A stretch of 25,788 nucleotides of DNA from an uncultured Lachnospiraceae bacterium (GCA_910588215.1 CAJUQJ010000031.1:1-25788), one strand, 5' to 3'. Positions 6,110 through 15,738 are shown, numbered from the stretch's first letter. Made by a program: numbers and translations. Notes: a model not told the origin generated them from the letters alone.

Positions 6110-7702
6110 ATGAGTAAGGCGGAAAAGAAGATGGCGGATAACAGTATTGCTACAAGCAGTACAACGACAAGAGATAAGGAAGAGGCCTTCATGACAAAAA
6201 CAACAGACAGCCTGGCCGGGGAAGCACAAGACGAGACAAGCGGGAAAGGCAGGAAGAAGAAACAGAAGATGCCGAAGAAGCCCATGGACAAAGCGCGGAA
6301 AAAGAAGATCATACGGCGCAGCGTCCTTGGTGGTGTGGCGCTTGTGATCGTGCTTTTCTTCATCAGGAATTCTCTGGCGGCGCAGAGTATGGGATTGATG
6401 GTCAGCACCGTAACGGCCGCCGTGCAGGATCTGGAGCAGAATCTGAGCACCAGTGGCACGGTCAAGAGCGAGGAGGCGAAGACGTATTTCGCACCCGTAG
6501 CTGTGAAGGTTGGGACTGTGGATGCAGTGGTGGGAGACAGCGTGAAAAAGGGACAATCTTTACTGCAGTTTGATGCGGATGCCCTTGAGGAAGCGAAGCA
6601 GATGGCACAGTTAAAGCTGCAGGCCAATGAGGGCGGATACGCGAGTTCCATTTACAAGAACAATAAATACATAGCAGAACTTGGGGAAGCGAATGTGAAT
6701 CTGGGAGTCCTGGAACAACAGATCTCGGACAGCGAGAATTATGTGAAGGAATTGGAGCAGAAGATCAATGACAAGAAGACGGCTCTCGCCCATGAGGGGA
6801 CGCTTTTGCAGATCTCTCTGCTGGATTGGGCGGATCAGCCGGATTCGGAGGAATATCTGAATCTGCAGAAGCTGGTCCAGTACAACAGCTATGAGCAGCA
6901 GAACAACAAAGAGGTGGCGGCATGGCAGAAGGAGATTGACATTTACCAGGAGAAGATCGCCGCTTATAAGGAATACCGTTCCGAGATGAAATCTCAGAAA
7001 AGCGCATCCGAGGGTGGGTCCATGGACAGTGGCAGCAGAAGCCAGCTGGAGGCCAATACTGCGATGGAGAAAATGAACAACCAGGATACTCTGACGGCCA
7101 TCGCGGAAGTGGAAAGCGGCATGATGGCGGATTTTAACGGTGTCGTCACGGAAGTGGAGATCGTGGAAGGAGCAACGCCGCAAGAGGGACAGAAGCTGTT
7201 GACCGTGGAAAGTACGGAGAAGGTCAAGGTGGAGATAACCGTATCCAAATATGATCTGGATAAGATCGCAGTCGGCCAGAGTGCGAAGATCACCATTGCC
7301 GGGAAGGAGTATGAGGGCAAGGTGACCAAGATCAACAGGATGGCCACCACCAACGCCAGCGGTGCGGCAGTGGTAGGAGCCGAGGTGGGGATCGAGAACC
7401 CGGATCAGTCTATATTCCTTGGGGTGGAAGCGAAAGTGGAAGTCCATATGGCTACGGCAACAGGCGTTGTGACCGTGCCGGTGGAGGTGGTCAATGCGGA
7501 CAGAGAAGGTGATTTTGTGTTTGTGGCTGAGGATGGCGTGGTGAAGAAGAAGCGTGTCATCACAGGTATTTCTTCGGATACCGATATTGAGATACAGGAA
7601 GGATTGACAGCAGGTGAGGCAGTGATCATGACTACCGGACAGGAACTGGAAGAGGGTACGCCGGTGACGGTACTCCCTCAGAATCCGGGCATGGAGGAGT
7701 AA
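6110..7702 (+). CDS. Membrane-fusion protein of the MacA/HlyD family
   Basis: A 530-residue adaptor predicted to sit outside the membrane and contact the FtsX-type permease. A basic, lysine-rich cytoplasmic tail (about residues 1-70) is followed by one membrane helix (about 71-87), then a biotinyl-lipoyl-like segment (KVGTVDAVVGDSVKKGQSLL), a long helical hairpin (about 170-340) and a second lipoyl half (MMADFNGVVTEVEIVEGATP), then beta-barrel domains with KVKVEITVSKYDLDKI. The cytoplasmic tail is longer than usual for the family. The ATG at 6110 was chosen for GGAGGA nine bases upstream; an in-frame TTG at 6071 has none. It is the second gene of the three-gene operon. The substrate cannot be read from sequence. 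Confidence 0.9.
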   Translation: MSKAEKKMADNSIATSSTTTRDKEEAFMTKTTDSLAGEAQDETSGKGRKKKQKMPKKPMDKARKKKIIRRSVLGGVALVIVLFFIRNSLAAQSMGLMVSTVTAAVQDLEQNLSTSGTVKSEEAKTYFAPVAVKVGTVDAVVGDSVKKGQSLLQFDADALEEAKQMAQLKLQANEGGYASSIYKNNKYIAELGEANVNLGVLEQQISDSENYVKELEQKINDKKTALAHEGTLLQISLLDWADQPDSEEYLNLQKLVQYNSYEQQNNKEVAAWQKEIDIYQEKIAAYKEYRSEMKSQKSASEGGSMDSGSRSQLEANTAMEKMNNQDTLTAIAEVESGMMADFNGVVTEVEIVEGATPQEGQKLLTVESTEKVKVEITVSKYDLDKIAVGQSAKITIAGKEYEGKVTKINRMATTNASGAAVVGAEVGIENPDQSIFLGVEAKVEVHMATATGVVTVPVEVVNADREGDFVFVAEDGVVKKKRVITGISSDTDIEIQEGLTAGEAVIMTTGQELEEGTPVTVLPQNPGMEE

Positions 7703-7736
7703 CGCATCACGGGAAAGAAAGGTACAGGTTGTAGTA

Positions 7737-8957
7737 ATGGCACAAATATGGGAATATATCAAGATCGCCCTGATGAATATCAAGAGCAACAAGGGACGCT
7801 CTATTCTCACCATGTTGGGCATCATCATCGGTATCGCCTCCGTTATCCTGATCATATCCATCGGTAACGGGATGCGCAGCGAGATCAATGAAGAGCTGGA
7901 GAGCATAGCAGGCGGACAGGTAGCGCTGTATACGAATGATGCCGTGGAAGGCAATGAGGTGGTGTTCACGGACGAGGATTTTGAACTGGTCCAGGCGAAA
8001 GTGGAGCATGTGAAAGGCGCTACACCGCAGTATTCCATGTGGGCAGATGCTGAGGGGAAGAAAGGAAATTTTGAAGCAATCGTGTATGCCGGCAATGAAG
8101 CGCTGGAATACTGTGCGGCTACAGAACCATTGGCAAAGGGAAGATATTTCAGTCAGAGCGATTATCTGTCGGCCCACAAGGTGTGTGTGATCAACGAGAG
8201 CAGTGCCAGGATGTTGTTTGGCACAACGGATGTGGTGGGGATGAGCTTTGATCTGACGATCTATAACGTGACTCAAGAGATGACGATCGTCGGAGTTAGG
8301 GAAGACAGCAAGGCGACGCTGATCTCTGCGTTAAATGGCGTCGGTAACCTGCAGGTAGAAATGCCGATCTCCACGCTGGGTGCCGGGTACGCATTCTGGG
8401 TGGAAGATTTCAGCCAGTTCTATATTGTGGCCGAGAAGGCGGAGTATTCTGCACAGGTGGCGGCGGATGCCATCAGACTGATGGAGAGTAAGCATAATGT
8501 GCGTGGCGAGAATAAGATCATGATGCAGAGTTTTGCCGATGTACAGTCACAGTTTGACAGCATCCTGGGTGTTGTCACGGTGTTTATCTCCTTCGTGGCG
8601 GCCATATCGCTGCTGGTGGGTGGTATCGGCGTTATGAATATTATGTTGGTCTCCGTGACGGAGCGGACCAGAGAAATCGGTATCCGCAAAGCGTTAGGAG
8701 CCAGGACTCATTCTATCTTGCTGCAGTTTCTTGCGGAAGCCGGCATCATTACCCTGATCGGCGGTCTGGTGGGTATAGCCATCGGTTCCATAGGAGCCAT
8801 AGGAATCTGCGGTATGTTGGGATTTCCGGCGGAAGTGAAGGCTACGACGGTGCTGTTCGCGGCTCTCTTCTCCTCGGCAGTGGGTATTTTCTTCGGAATC
8901 TACCCGGCCAAAAAAGCGGCGAGACTAAGTCCGATCGAGGCACTTAGACATGAATAG
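7737..8957 (+). CDS. FtsX-like ABC permease, MacB type
   Basis: A 406-residue permease with the MacB layout: first membrane helix at about 18-42 (SILTMLGIIIGIASVILIIS), a large extracellular domain (about 45-270), then three helices near the C-terminus. The loop MLVSVTERTREIGIRKALGA, typical of FtsX/MacB coupling to the ATPase, follows helix 2, and the protein ends YPAKKAARLSPIEALRHE as family members do. With the ATPase and adaptor it forms a complete tripartite MacAB-like exporter of the Gram-positive kind. It starts 34 bases after the adaptor with a weak ribosome site (AAAGG at 14 bases), so translation may be coupled. A terminator follows at once. Confidence 0.95.
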   Translation: MAQIWEYIKIALMNIKSNKGRSILTMLGIIIGIASVILIISIGNGMRSEINEELESIAGGQVALYTNDAVEGNEVVFTDEDFELVQAKVEHVKGATPQYSMWADAEGKKGNFEAIVYAGNEALEYCAATEPLAKGRYFSQSDYLSAHKVCVINESSARMLFGTTDVVGMSFDLTIYNVTQEMTIVGVREDSKATLISALNGVGNLQVEMPISTLGAGYAFWVEDFSQFYIVAEKAEYSAQVAADAIRLMESKHNVRGENKIMMQSFADVQSQFDSILGVVTVFISFVAAISLLVGGIGVMNIMLVSVTERTREIGIRKALGARTHSILLQFLAEAGIITLIGGLVGIAIGSIGAIGICGMLGFPAEVKATTVLFAALFSSAVGIFFGIYPAKKAARLSPIEALRHE

Positions 8958-8979
8958 AAGATGGCAGTAAAATCGGTAG

Positions 8980-9023
8980 CCCCGGCTTGTCCTATGTCTG
9001 TTATGGGATATGCCGGGGATTTT
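8980..9023 (+). terminator. Terminator of the MacAB-type operon
   Basis: CCCCGGC (8980-8986) pairs with GCCGGGG (9012-9018) around an imperfect inner stem, followed by ATTTT. The T-tract is short, but the position right after the last gene supports the call. Confidence 0.7.
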
Positions 9024-9253
9024 GCTGTACAGCGAAACGGACTTTTCCTCACCGCCTTCTCTTGTCGTGCAGATTGAAAGTTCACTCTGTGTGCAGCCGG
9101 CCGAACATAGACATGTCAGCACACCAGGTGAACATAGTGAAAGTATAGACTTTATATCTGCCTCAAAATAGTCAGAATACTAATTGATTTATCAAATAAT
9201 AACTGATAGAAATGTGATTGTTAAAAAATATCACAAAAATATAGAAAAAATGG
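9024..9253. other. AT-rich intergenic stretch with no gene seen
   Basis: No ORF with a ribosome site or recognisable product was found on either strand. The right half is strongly AT-rich and leads into the promoter at 9254. A GTGAT/ATCAC imperfect inverted repeat lies near 9215-9235. Confidence 0.5.
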
Positions 9254-9282
9254 TTGAAAAGAATGAAAATATGTGTTAGTAT
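9254..9282 (+). promoter_or_regulatory. Strong extended -10 promoter driving the non-coding region
   Basis: TTGAAA (9254-9259) and TAGTAT (9277-9282) are separated by 17 bp, with TGT directly before the -10 (extended -10). Transcription would begin near 9289. The nearest downstream start codon is almost 580 bases away. Confidence 0.75.
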
Positions 9283-9288
9283 ATAACT

Positions 9289-9700
9289 ACATCAAAGGAA
9301 AGCCAAAGGAAGAAGAAAAGCTTAGAGAAATAACATGGTAGAAAGCTTTGGAGGCATTGGTAAAGAGACCAATGCAAGTTTCGGATAACAGCAGACAAAT
9401 GAAGTAGATATTTCGGAAGGGAGAGGATTCCATTGGCAAATGTAGAAACTTGACCACGATGAAGCAGAACACCTAACAAATATGAAAGGGAACGAGCTGT
9501 TGACAAAATACTTGTACAGCAGAATTTGAGGTTAGGAATTGTTTATGTAACATATGTGGGAAAGGAATCAAGACGGTAACCAGTATACTGAGAGTTTGGC
9601 ATGAAAGGATGCCGGGAAAGAGGAAAAATTGAATATTGAAATAAATTGAAGCGGTCGTTATGTCATTCCAGGAAAGACAAAGAAGATATAACGGCCGCTT
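9289..9700 (+). ncRNA. Candidate large structured non-coding RNA (or long leader)
   Basis: About 410 nt (or 530 nt to the terminator at 9820) with a promoter at the 5' end, no protein frame, a strong purine bias on the transcribed strand and several stems. GCATTGGT/ACCAATGC (9354-9361 with 9368-9375) stacks directly on AAGTTTC/GAAACTT (9376-9382 with 9445-9451). CCTAAC/GTTAGG (9472-9477 with 9531-9536) encloses GCTGT/ACAGC. GGCAT/ATGCC (9598-9602 with 9609-9613) has loop GAAAGG. A 13-bp stem, AAGCGGTCGTTAT with ATAACGGCCGCTT (9649-9661 with 9688-9700), closes the 3' end with one G-U pair. Loops and linkers are rich in GGAAAG/GAAAGG. No RNase P, tmRNA, SRP, 6S or common riboswitch core was recognised. 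It may be a member of a large ornate RNA class or a leader of the next gene. Confidence 0.5.
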
Positions 9701-9778
9701 ATACTATTGTCCTATAAAATGGCAGAAAAATATTGTATTATGTATTCACTATTTCATGGAAATGGTGTAAAATAAAAC

Positions 9779-9820
9779 CGGATGTTCCCATAAAATGGTA
9801 TTGGAATATCCGATTTTTTT
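9779..9820 (+). terminator. Intrinsic terminator between the candidate RNA and the surface-protein gene
   Basis: CGGATGTTCC (9779-9788) pairs with GGAATATCCG (9803-9812), one G-U pair, followed by ATTTTTTTGTTTT. It lies only 46 bases before the next start codon. It either ends the ncRNA or attenuates the downstream gene. Confidence 0.88.
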
Positions 9821-9866
9821 GTTTTCATAAAATTGATAAGAAATATATCAAAAGACGGAGGGTTTT

Positions 9867-12800
9867 ATGAAGAAAAGATTGTTATGCCTGGTATTGTCTA
9901 TGGCAATGGTGTTTACGACTGCCGATTCTCTTGTGCTGGCAGCGGAACGCCCCACAGAATTACAGACGGCAGTTGGAGAAACACAAGAGGAAACTTCTGC
10001 TTCTCAGGAAGGCGTTACAAAACAGCCGGAGTCAGGGCAAGAGCCCGTCTCAGAACAGGAATCAACAGAATCTGACCAGGTAGAGGATACGGCAGCAGAT
10101 ACTGAAACAGAGAAAGAGACAACAGATTCAGACGAAGAAACTACAGACTCGGAAGAGGCAGCAGATTCAGATGAAGAAGCTACAGACTCTGGAGAGGCGA
10201 CAGATTCAGATGAAGAACCTATGGATTCGGAAGAGACAACAGATTCTGTTGAGGAAATTACAGAGCCGGAAACAGAAGAAACAGCAGACGGCAAGGCTCA
10301 AAGTTCAGCAGACAGATCAGACTCGGAAAAGAACGATACAGATTCAAAACTTCAAGTGGAGTATCATAGCACTTCAGAAATCATAGAATTTCTTGACCAG
10401 GAAAAGGCCGACAAAGCAGACGCTGTCACTTACACGGAAAAACCGGATTTAACAGCACCTTATCAAGCAGGTGCTTTGTCTGATACCACATTGCGATCAG
10501 CTGCGGCGATGGTCCGTCAGATCCGTTTCATTGCAGGCCTGTCTTATGAACTGCAGTTAAATGACGAATACAATCATATTAGCCAGGCAGCGGCTGTTTT
10601 AAGCAGTGCAAATCAGGAATTGAGCCAGGAGCCGTCCAGGCCGGAAGGGATGTCCGAGGAACTGTTTGAACAAGGCCGTGAGGGCGTTTCAAATTCCAAC
10701 CTTGCCTATACCGGTGAGCAGTCACAAACTTTAAATGGCACGATCATTGAGACATGGATGGCAGATCAGGACGAATACAGTCGGCGTGGTCGGCTGTTGC
10801 AGCCATCATTGGAACAGATTGGTTTTGGTGTGGTCCAAGACGGTAATGGAATGTACAGCGCGATGTATACTGAAGATTGCTCCGACAAAGGCGACACGGT
10901 ATTTGGCGTTGCATGGCCGGCTCAAAATATGCCTGTTGATTATTTTGACAGGGAATATCCCTGGTCTGTATCAACTGGTGAAACATTGGAAGCTTCGGAC
11001 ATTCGTGTAACGCTTACAAGGGAGGCCGATGGGAAAGAATGGACATTTTCTGAGGAAAAGTCAGACGGATCGTTCGCTGTCGACAATGATGAGTGTGGAC
11101 AGAGCGGCTGTATTAGTTTCCGTCCGGATACATCTGACATATCGGAATATGCAGACGGAGATGCTTTTCAAGTGGAGATCACGAAAGATGAAAAGCCATA
11201 TCTTAAGTATCGTGTTAGGTTCTTCGCTTATACGAAAGAGGAAGAAGAGATGACCGCACCGGAAGACGGCATCACAGATGAAGACACTCCGGAGAGATAT
11301 ACCGTAAATTTTGAATCCAATGGCGGAACTGTTGTGCCCGCACAATCTATAGCAGAAAATGATAAGATCATCCTGCCGGAGCAACCGGTCAAAGAGGGCA
11401 GTTTCTTTGATGACTGGTATCAGGAAGAAGAGTTGGAAAATAAATGGGATTTTGAAACGGATGTTGTAGAGGCGGATATCACTTTATATGCAAAGTGGAT
11501 TGGTGAAGAGGAGGAGGTAGTAGAACCGACAGAAGAAGCAACAGTAGAACCGGCGAAAGAAGCAATAGAAGCAGATAACGCCTATATTGTCACCTATGAT
11601 ATGCAGGGTATCGGGGAGCAGATCGCGTCGGAAACTATAAACGAGGGCGAAATACTTACACAACCTGATATCCCGGTAGCCGAAGACTATATATTTGAAG
11701 CCTGGTATCAGGAGCAGGAGTGCGTAAACCTATGGGATTTTGAAACAGATGTGGTCACGCAGGATACTGTTTTGTATGCCAAGTGGGTACAGGAGAATGA
11801 GACCGCTGAAAGCGAAGACGATCTGCCCAATACTGCAGCCGAAGAAGTGCGTATAGATTTGAGCGCTGAATTGACAGATACAAGAACAAACAAGATTGCA
11901 CCAAGAGTCTATAATGGCAAGGCGTATGAGCCGTCCGTAAAAGTCACGGCGTTCAACGGAAAGAGGCGTGTCACTCTCAAAAAGAATAAGGACTATAAGC
12001 TTCAATATGCAAACAATGTTCATGCCGGTGAAGATAAAGCTACCGTAACGATTTCGGGAATGGGCAAATATACGGGAAGTGTGACAAAGACCTTTACGAT
12101 CACTCCTAAAAACGTCAAGAAATTAAAGATCATGACAGGAAGTAAACTTCCCGGGGATAAAGGTGTGGCAATTGTTATATATGATGGAACTGTCAGATTA
12201 AACAATGGGTTGTTTCTCGCGGAATATATCGATGCACAGGATCCTAAGAAAGCAAAGATCATGATAAAGCCCAAAGAGACTACCACTGACTATACAGGAT
12301 CAGTTACTTCAAAACTTACGGTATATGATGTTCCGAAAGAAGTCTATATTAATACAGCCAAACAGGAAATTACCGGAGATACGTTATATACCGGCAAAGC
12401 CATCAAACGGGATGTTAAACTCACAATAGGAGATACAGAGCTCAGATATAATAAAGATTACAAAGTGCAGTACAAAAACAATGTAAATGCCGGAACTGCG
12501 GTAATGATCATCACCGGAAAGGGGAAGTATAAGGGTAAGATCGTAAATACCTTTAACATTGGAAGGGTAGATCTTAATAAGAAAGAACTTGCAGAAAATA
12601 TCCCGCAGCATGTGACGATAGCGGATATATCTCCCAAGACTTTCAGCGGAAGGGAACAGAAGCCTGCCGTGACAATAAAAACAATGGGTAATAAGAAACT
12701 GGCCTTAAACAAGGACTATACCGTTACCTATTCCAATAATATTCACGCAGGAACCGCCACGATCACAATAGCAGGAATCGGCAGTAACTGTAATGGAAAA

Positions 12801-14324
12801 ACAAGTATTAAGTTTAAAATCGAGCCGCAGCAGATCAAAAAGGCGACCGTAAAGCTGATCAGAGGAAAAGACGGTGCACCGAATACCATTGCATTAACCT
12901 ACAACAAAAAAACATTACAGGAGTATGCGGATTATATCATTACCGAATATGGAGAAATGAAAAATAAGAAGATTCCGGTCACAATAGAAGGCCGCAGTGA
13001 TTTCACCGGTAATGTAACGAAGAAGTTGAGTGTTGAAGCGCCGGAGGACGATCCGGACAGTGGGTCTGCCTCGGCCTCAAAGAACATAAACAGACAGAAC
13101 TATGGTTCCTATGAAGGCTGCATTGTCAATTCCTATCTGCAGAAAAATGACGATGGTACTTTCATGCGCGTTGAGCATATTGGTCAGCAAAATGTTTGTA
13201 TAGAATCCTATACGGCGGATCAAAAGTTTATTGATAAAAAAATGATCAAGGCGGAACTTCCGAAATTTGGCGGATTTTATTCCGGCAAAGATTATTATTT
13301 CCTTGTGTTTGGACAGGATAACCCGAATGAGGACAATACTGTAGAGGTCATAAGGATTGTAAAGTATGATAAGAGCTGGGAGCGCAAAGGATCTGTCGGC
13401 ATCTTCGGAGGGAATACTGTTTCCCCGTTCAAGAACGGCAGCCTCCGTATGGTGGAATACGAGAATACACTGTATATCCGTACATGCCACCAAATGTACA
13501 GAAGCAGTGACGGGAAGCAGCATCAGGCAAATGTTGCCATCAGTATGGATATACCCAATATGGAAATATTGGAGCAGTATCTGTGGCTGAGTTTCTCCAC
13601 ATATTCAAGCCATTCCTTTAATCAGTTTATCTTGAGAGATGGCTCTGAGTTGTTGGCAGTCGATCACGGAGATGCTTACCCGCGCTCGGTTGCACTGGCA
13701 AAATATAATGAAAAAATCGGTACGCCAGGTATTTTAGGCAAATCTTCCACCAGGATCGCAGCACTGGCAATAGGAGGGAATTTTGGCAATCCTGCTACAG
13801 GCGTATCGATTGGCGGCTTTGAGGCATCCGATACAGCCTATCTGATAGCCGGAAATTCTGTGGATCAGACGGCGACACCGTACAATACAGGCGGTGTGCG
13901 CAATATTTATGTGACGAGTACGCGAAAGGATAATTTCTCGGCAGCGGGGAATACGGTCCACTGGATCACAGACCACCAGTATATTGAATATACCGATGCC
14001 AAAGGTGAGCAGAAAAAAACGCCGGCAGCATCCGTTTCTACGCCGCATCTGGTGAAGATCAGCGGCAATGAGATGATGGTGTTGTGGACAGAAGCGGCAA
14101 TAGCCATCGAAAATAACAAACCGGTGACGGTTTCTTCGTCACAAAAGTGCGTTCTGCTCAATGGAGCCGGTGAACCTGTTTCCGGCATCTACAGTTTTGA
14201 CGGTCCGATATCCGATTGTAAGCCAATTGTAGATAACAGCCGGCTGATCTGGTATTATACCAACAACAGCGCACCGGTATTCTGTACACTGAATATCAAT
14301 GATGTCAGAAATCAGCCTAAGTAA
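9867..14324 (+). CDS. Large secreted multidomain protein with InlB-type and Ig-like repeats
   Basis: A 1485-residue exported protein. Residues 1-25 are a signal peptide (KKRLLCLVLSMAMV, then LVLAAE). Residues 30-155 are acidic and low complexity, with repeated TDSEE/SDEE units. About 160-470 is an unassigned domain. Two InlB_B (Listeria-Bacteroides type) repeats are at about 478-546 and 572-641, each ending LYAKW. From about 670 to 1060 there are at least three clear Ig-like (MBG-like) repeats marked by NKDYKLQYANN, NKDYKVQYKNN and NKDYTVTYSNN, with two more divergent ones. Residues 1070-1485 form a globular domain rich in short beta strands that may be propeller-like. No LPxTG, SLH or wall-binding repeat is visible, so it is probably released or held non-covalently. 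GGAGGG lies just upstream of the ATG. It is a single-gene unit between two strong terminators. Adhesion or substrate binding is likely, but the target is unknown. Confidence 0.85.
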   Translation: MKKRLLCLVLSMAMVFTTADSLVLAAERPTELQTAVGETQEETSASQEGVTKQPESGQEPVSEQESTESDQVEDTAADTETEKETTDSDEETTDSEEAADSDEEATDSGEATDSDEEPMDSEETTDSVEEITEPETEETADGKAQSSADRSDSEKNDTDSKLQVEYHSTSEIIEFLDQEKADKADAVTYTEKPDLTAPYQAGALSDTTLRSAAAMVRQIRFIAGLSYELQLNDEYNHISQAAAVLSSANQELSQEPSRPEGMSEELFEQGREGVSNSNLAYTGEQSQTLNGTIIETWMADQDEYSRRGRLLQPSLEQIGFGVVQDGNGMYSAMYTEDCSDKGDTVFGVAWPAQNMPVDYFDREYPWSVSTGETLEASDIRVTLTREADGKEWTFSEEKSDGSFAVDNDECGQSGCISFRPDTSDISEYADGDAFQVEITKDEKPYLKYRVRFFAYTKEEEEMTAPEDGITDEDTPERYTVNFESNGGTVVPAQSIAENDKIILPEQPVKEGSFFDDWYQEEELENKWDFETDVVEADITLYAKWIGEEEEVVEPTEEATVEPAKEAIEADNAYIVTYDMQGIGEQIASETINEGEILTQPDIPVAEDYIFEAWYQEQECVNLWDFETDVVTQDTVLYAKWVQENETAESEDDLPNTAAEEVRIDLSAELTDTRTNKIAPRVYNGKAYEPSVKVTAFNGKRRVTLKKNKDYKLQYANNVHAGEDKATVTISGMGKYTGSVTKTFTITPKNVKKLKIMTGSKLPGDKGVAIVIYDGTVRLNNGLFLAEYIDAQDPKKAKIMIKPKETTTDYTGSVTSKLTVYDVPKEVYINTAKQEITGDTLYTGKAIKRDVKLTIGDTELRYNKDYKVQYKNNVNAGTAVMIITGKGKYKGKIVNTFNIGRVDLNKKELAENIPQHVTIADISPKTFSGREQKPAVTIKTMGNKKLALNKDYTVTYSNNIHAGTATITIAGIGSNCNGKTSIKFKIEPQQIKKATVKLIRGKDGAPNTIALTYNKKTLQEYADYIITEYGEMKNKKIPVTIEGRSDFTGNVTKKLSVEAPEDDPDSGSASASKNINRQNYGSYEGCIVNSYLQKNDDGTFMRVEHIGQQNVCIESYTADQKFIDKKMIKAELPKFGGFYSGKDYYFLVFGQDNPNEDNTVEVIRIVKYDKSWERKGSVGIFGGNTVSPFKNGSLRMVEYENTLYIRTCHQMYRSSDGKQHQANVAISMDIPNMEILEQYLWLSFSTYSSHSFNQFILRDGSELLAVDHGDAYPRSVALAKYNEKIGTPGILGKSSTRIAALAIGGNFGNPATGVSIGGFEASDTAYLIAGNSVDQTATPYNTGGVRNIYVTSTRKDNFSAAGNTVHWITDHQYIEYTDAKGEQKKTPAASVSTPHLVKISGNEMMVLWTEAAIAIENNKPVTVSSSQKCVLLNGAGEPVSGIYSFDGPISDCKPIVDNSRLIWYYTNNSAPVFCTLNINDVRNQPK

Positions 14325-14377
14325 TACACGTTTCAATAGGATATTCGGCAGTAGCATATACATCTTGTCTGGAAAAC

Positions 14378-14407
14378 AAAAATCCGAGGCTTATGTCTCG
14401 GATTTTT
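14378..14407. terminator. Bidirectional terminator between convergent genes
   Basis: AAAAATCCGAG (14378-14388) pairs perfectly with CTCGGATTTTT (14397-14407), with an 8-base loop, giving a U-tract on either strand. It serves both the surface-protein gene and the convergent kinase gene. Confidence 0.93.
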
Positions 14408-14436
14408 GCATGTAAGAGCAAGAGCAGCAATCATTA

Positions 14437-15738
14437 TTAAAGTATCACTGTAAAACAACTTCCGCCGCCTTCTGCATCTGTGACCTGAATGCTTCCGCCG
14501 TGGGCTTTGACGATCTCATGGGCGATGGACAGTCCCAGCCCGAAATGATCCTTTCGGTTCCTGGATTTTTCCACACGGTAGAAACGGTCGAATATCCTTT
14601 TCTTGTCTGCATCCGAGATGCCGATGCCGTTATCCTGTACGCTGACGGCGAAGCGCTCTTTATGCCGTGCAAGGGACAGTTCGATGCGGCCCTGATTTGG
14701 CGTGTAGCTTATGGCATTGTGCAGGAGGATGGCGATCACTTGACTGATGCGCTCCGGATCCACATTGCACAGCGGCAGCGCACCGTCGGGCAGCGTTAAC
14801 GACAGCTGAATGGATTTCTCCCGGGCCAGCGGTTCAAAGGCTTCGTAAGAATTCATCAGTAATGTGTCCAACTCCGTGGGTTCTTTTCTGACAGGGAAGC
14901 GGTGGCTGTCCGACTGGGAGAGGGTGAGCATGTCCGTGACGAGAGAAGAGACGCGCAATCCCTCCTGATAAATGGTCCTGATAAAACCTTCCTGCCGCTC
15001 AGGGGCTGCGTCACGGCAGCATTCCGCCGCCGACAGGATGACAGATAAGGGCGTGCGCAGTTCGTGGGAAGCGGCGGCTACGAACATAGCCTGCTTCTGT
15101 TGGTTTTCCGCGATGGGTTTAAGCAGGATTCCGGTGAAGAACCAGGCAAAGATGCCCAGCAGAATCGTAGCGCCAATGTCGATCAGCAGAAAACGGGTGC
15201 GTTGCTCTTCAATCTGCTGTTCCAGACGCTGCAGGGGAGACAGTACCACGATCTCCAGAAGGGAATTGCCTGTACCCATCTGGATCAGACTGCAGAAATA
15301 TCTCGAATCCGTGGAAGGAGAAATAAATTCATATTCGCTGTGGGAGAGAATACCGTTTATTCCGTCGCTCACCGTGACAGTGACATCCTGGGAAGAAAGA
15401 CTGTTAAGAGCATTCCGGCTTTCCGTAAGAAGAATGTTGTTTTCTTCGGTCTGTTCCGGGTCGCTTAATTGATTGTAGAGAAAAGGGACGCCGTTATCCA
15501 ACACAAAGAAACGATAATTTCCCTGCGCCTCCATCTTGGCCAGCCACTCCATGGAAATGACGGACTGTTGTTCCAGATTGGTGGAGATGGTATTGATATC
15601 GTTCTTAAAAGCCTGAAACTGGTTGCGGTATAGTCCCTTTTCCGACACATACAGATAGCAGAGGGACATAACGAGCATGATGACGGCGGTGATGCCCGCG
15701 CAGAGCAGGGTTAGCCGCAAGTGTACTTTTTTAAACAT
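14437..15738 (-). CDS. Membrane sensor histidine kinase
   Basis: A 433-residue kinase of a two-component system. Membrane helices at about 10-32 and 183-206 flank an extracellular sensor of about 150 residues that I do not recognise. The phospho-acceptor is H225 in AAASHELRTPL. The ATP-binding domain has the N box (HNAISYTPN), G1 (DNGIGI), F box (IFDRFYRVEKS) and G2 (GLGLSIAHEIV) intact. No clear HAMP domain separates helix 2 from the H box; the linker is only about 15 residues. It lies downstream of the response regulator on the same strand, separated by an unusual 161-bp spacer with tandem repeats. The ligand is unknown. Its partner regulator is very probably the product of the preceding gene. 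Confidence 0.95.
   Translation of the reverse strand: MFKKVHLRLTLLCAGITAVIMLVMSLCYLYVSEKGLYRNQFQAFKNDINTISTNLEQQSVISMEWLAKMEAQGNYRFFVLDNGVPFLYNQLSDPEQTEENNILLTESRNALNSLSSQDVTVTVSDGINGILSHSEYEFISPSTDSRYFCSLIQMGTGNSLLEIVVLSPLQRLEQQIEEQRTRFLLIDIGATILLGIFAWFFTGILLKPIAENQQKQAMFVAAASHELRTPLSVILSAAECCRDAAPERQEGFIRTIYQEGLRVSSLVTDMLTLSQSDSHRFPVRKEPTELDTLLMNSYEAFEPLAREKSIQLSLTLPDGALPLCNVDPERISQVIAILLHNAISYTPNQGRIELSLARHKERFAVSVQDNGIGISDADKKRIFDRFYRVEKSRNRKDHFGLGLSIAHEIVKAHGGSIQVTDAEGGGSCFTVIL

Noticed and set aside
6611..8095. Long minus-strand frame of 494 codons opposite the MacAB-type genes
   Set aside because: It is antisense to two strongly supported genes, has a His/Leu-rich composition typical of shadow frames, and has no ribosome site.
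9276..9506. Minus-strand frames across the candidate ncRNA
   Set aside because: They are short, Phe/Ser/Leu-rich complements of a purine-rich strand, lack ribosome sites, and begin within the plus-strand promoter region.
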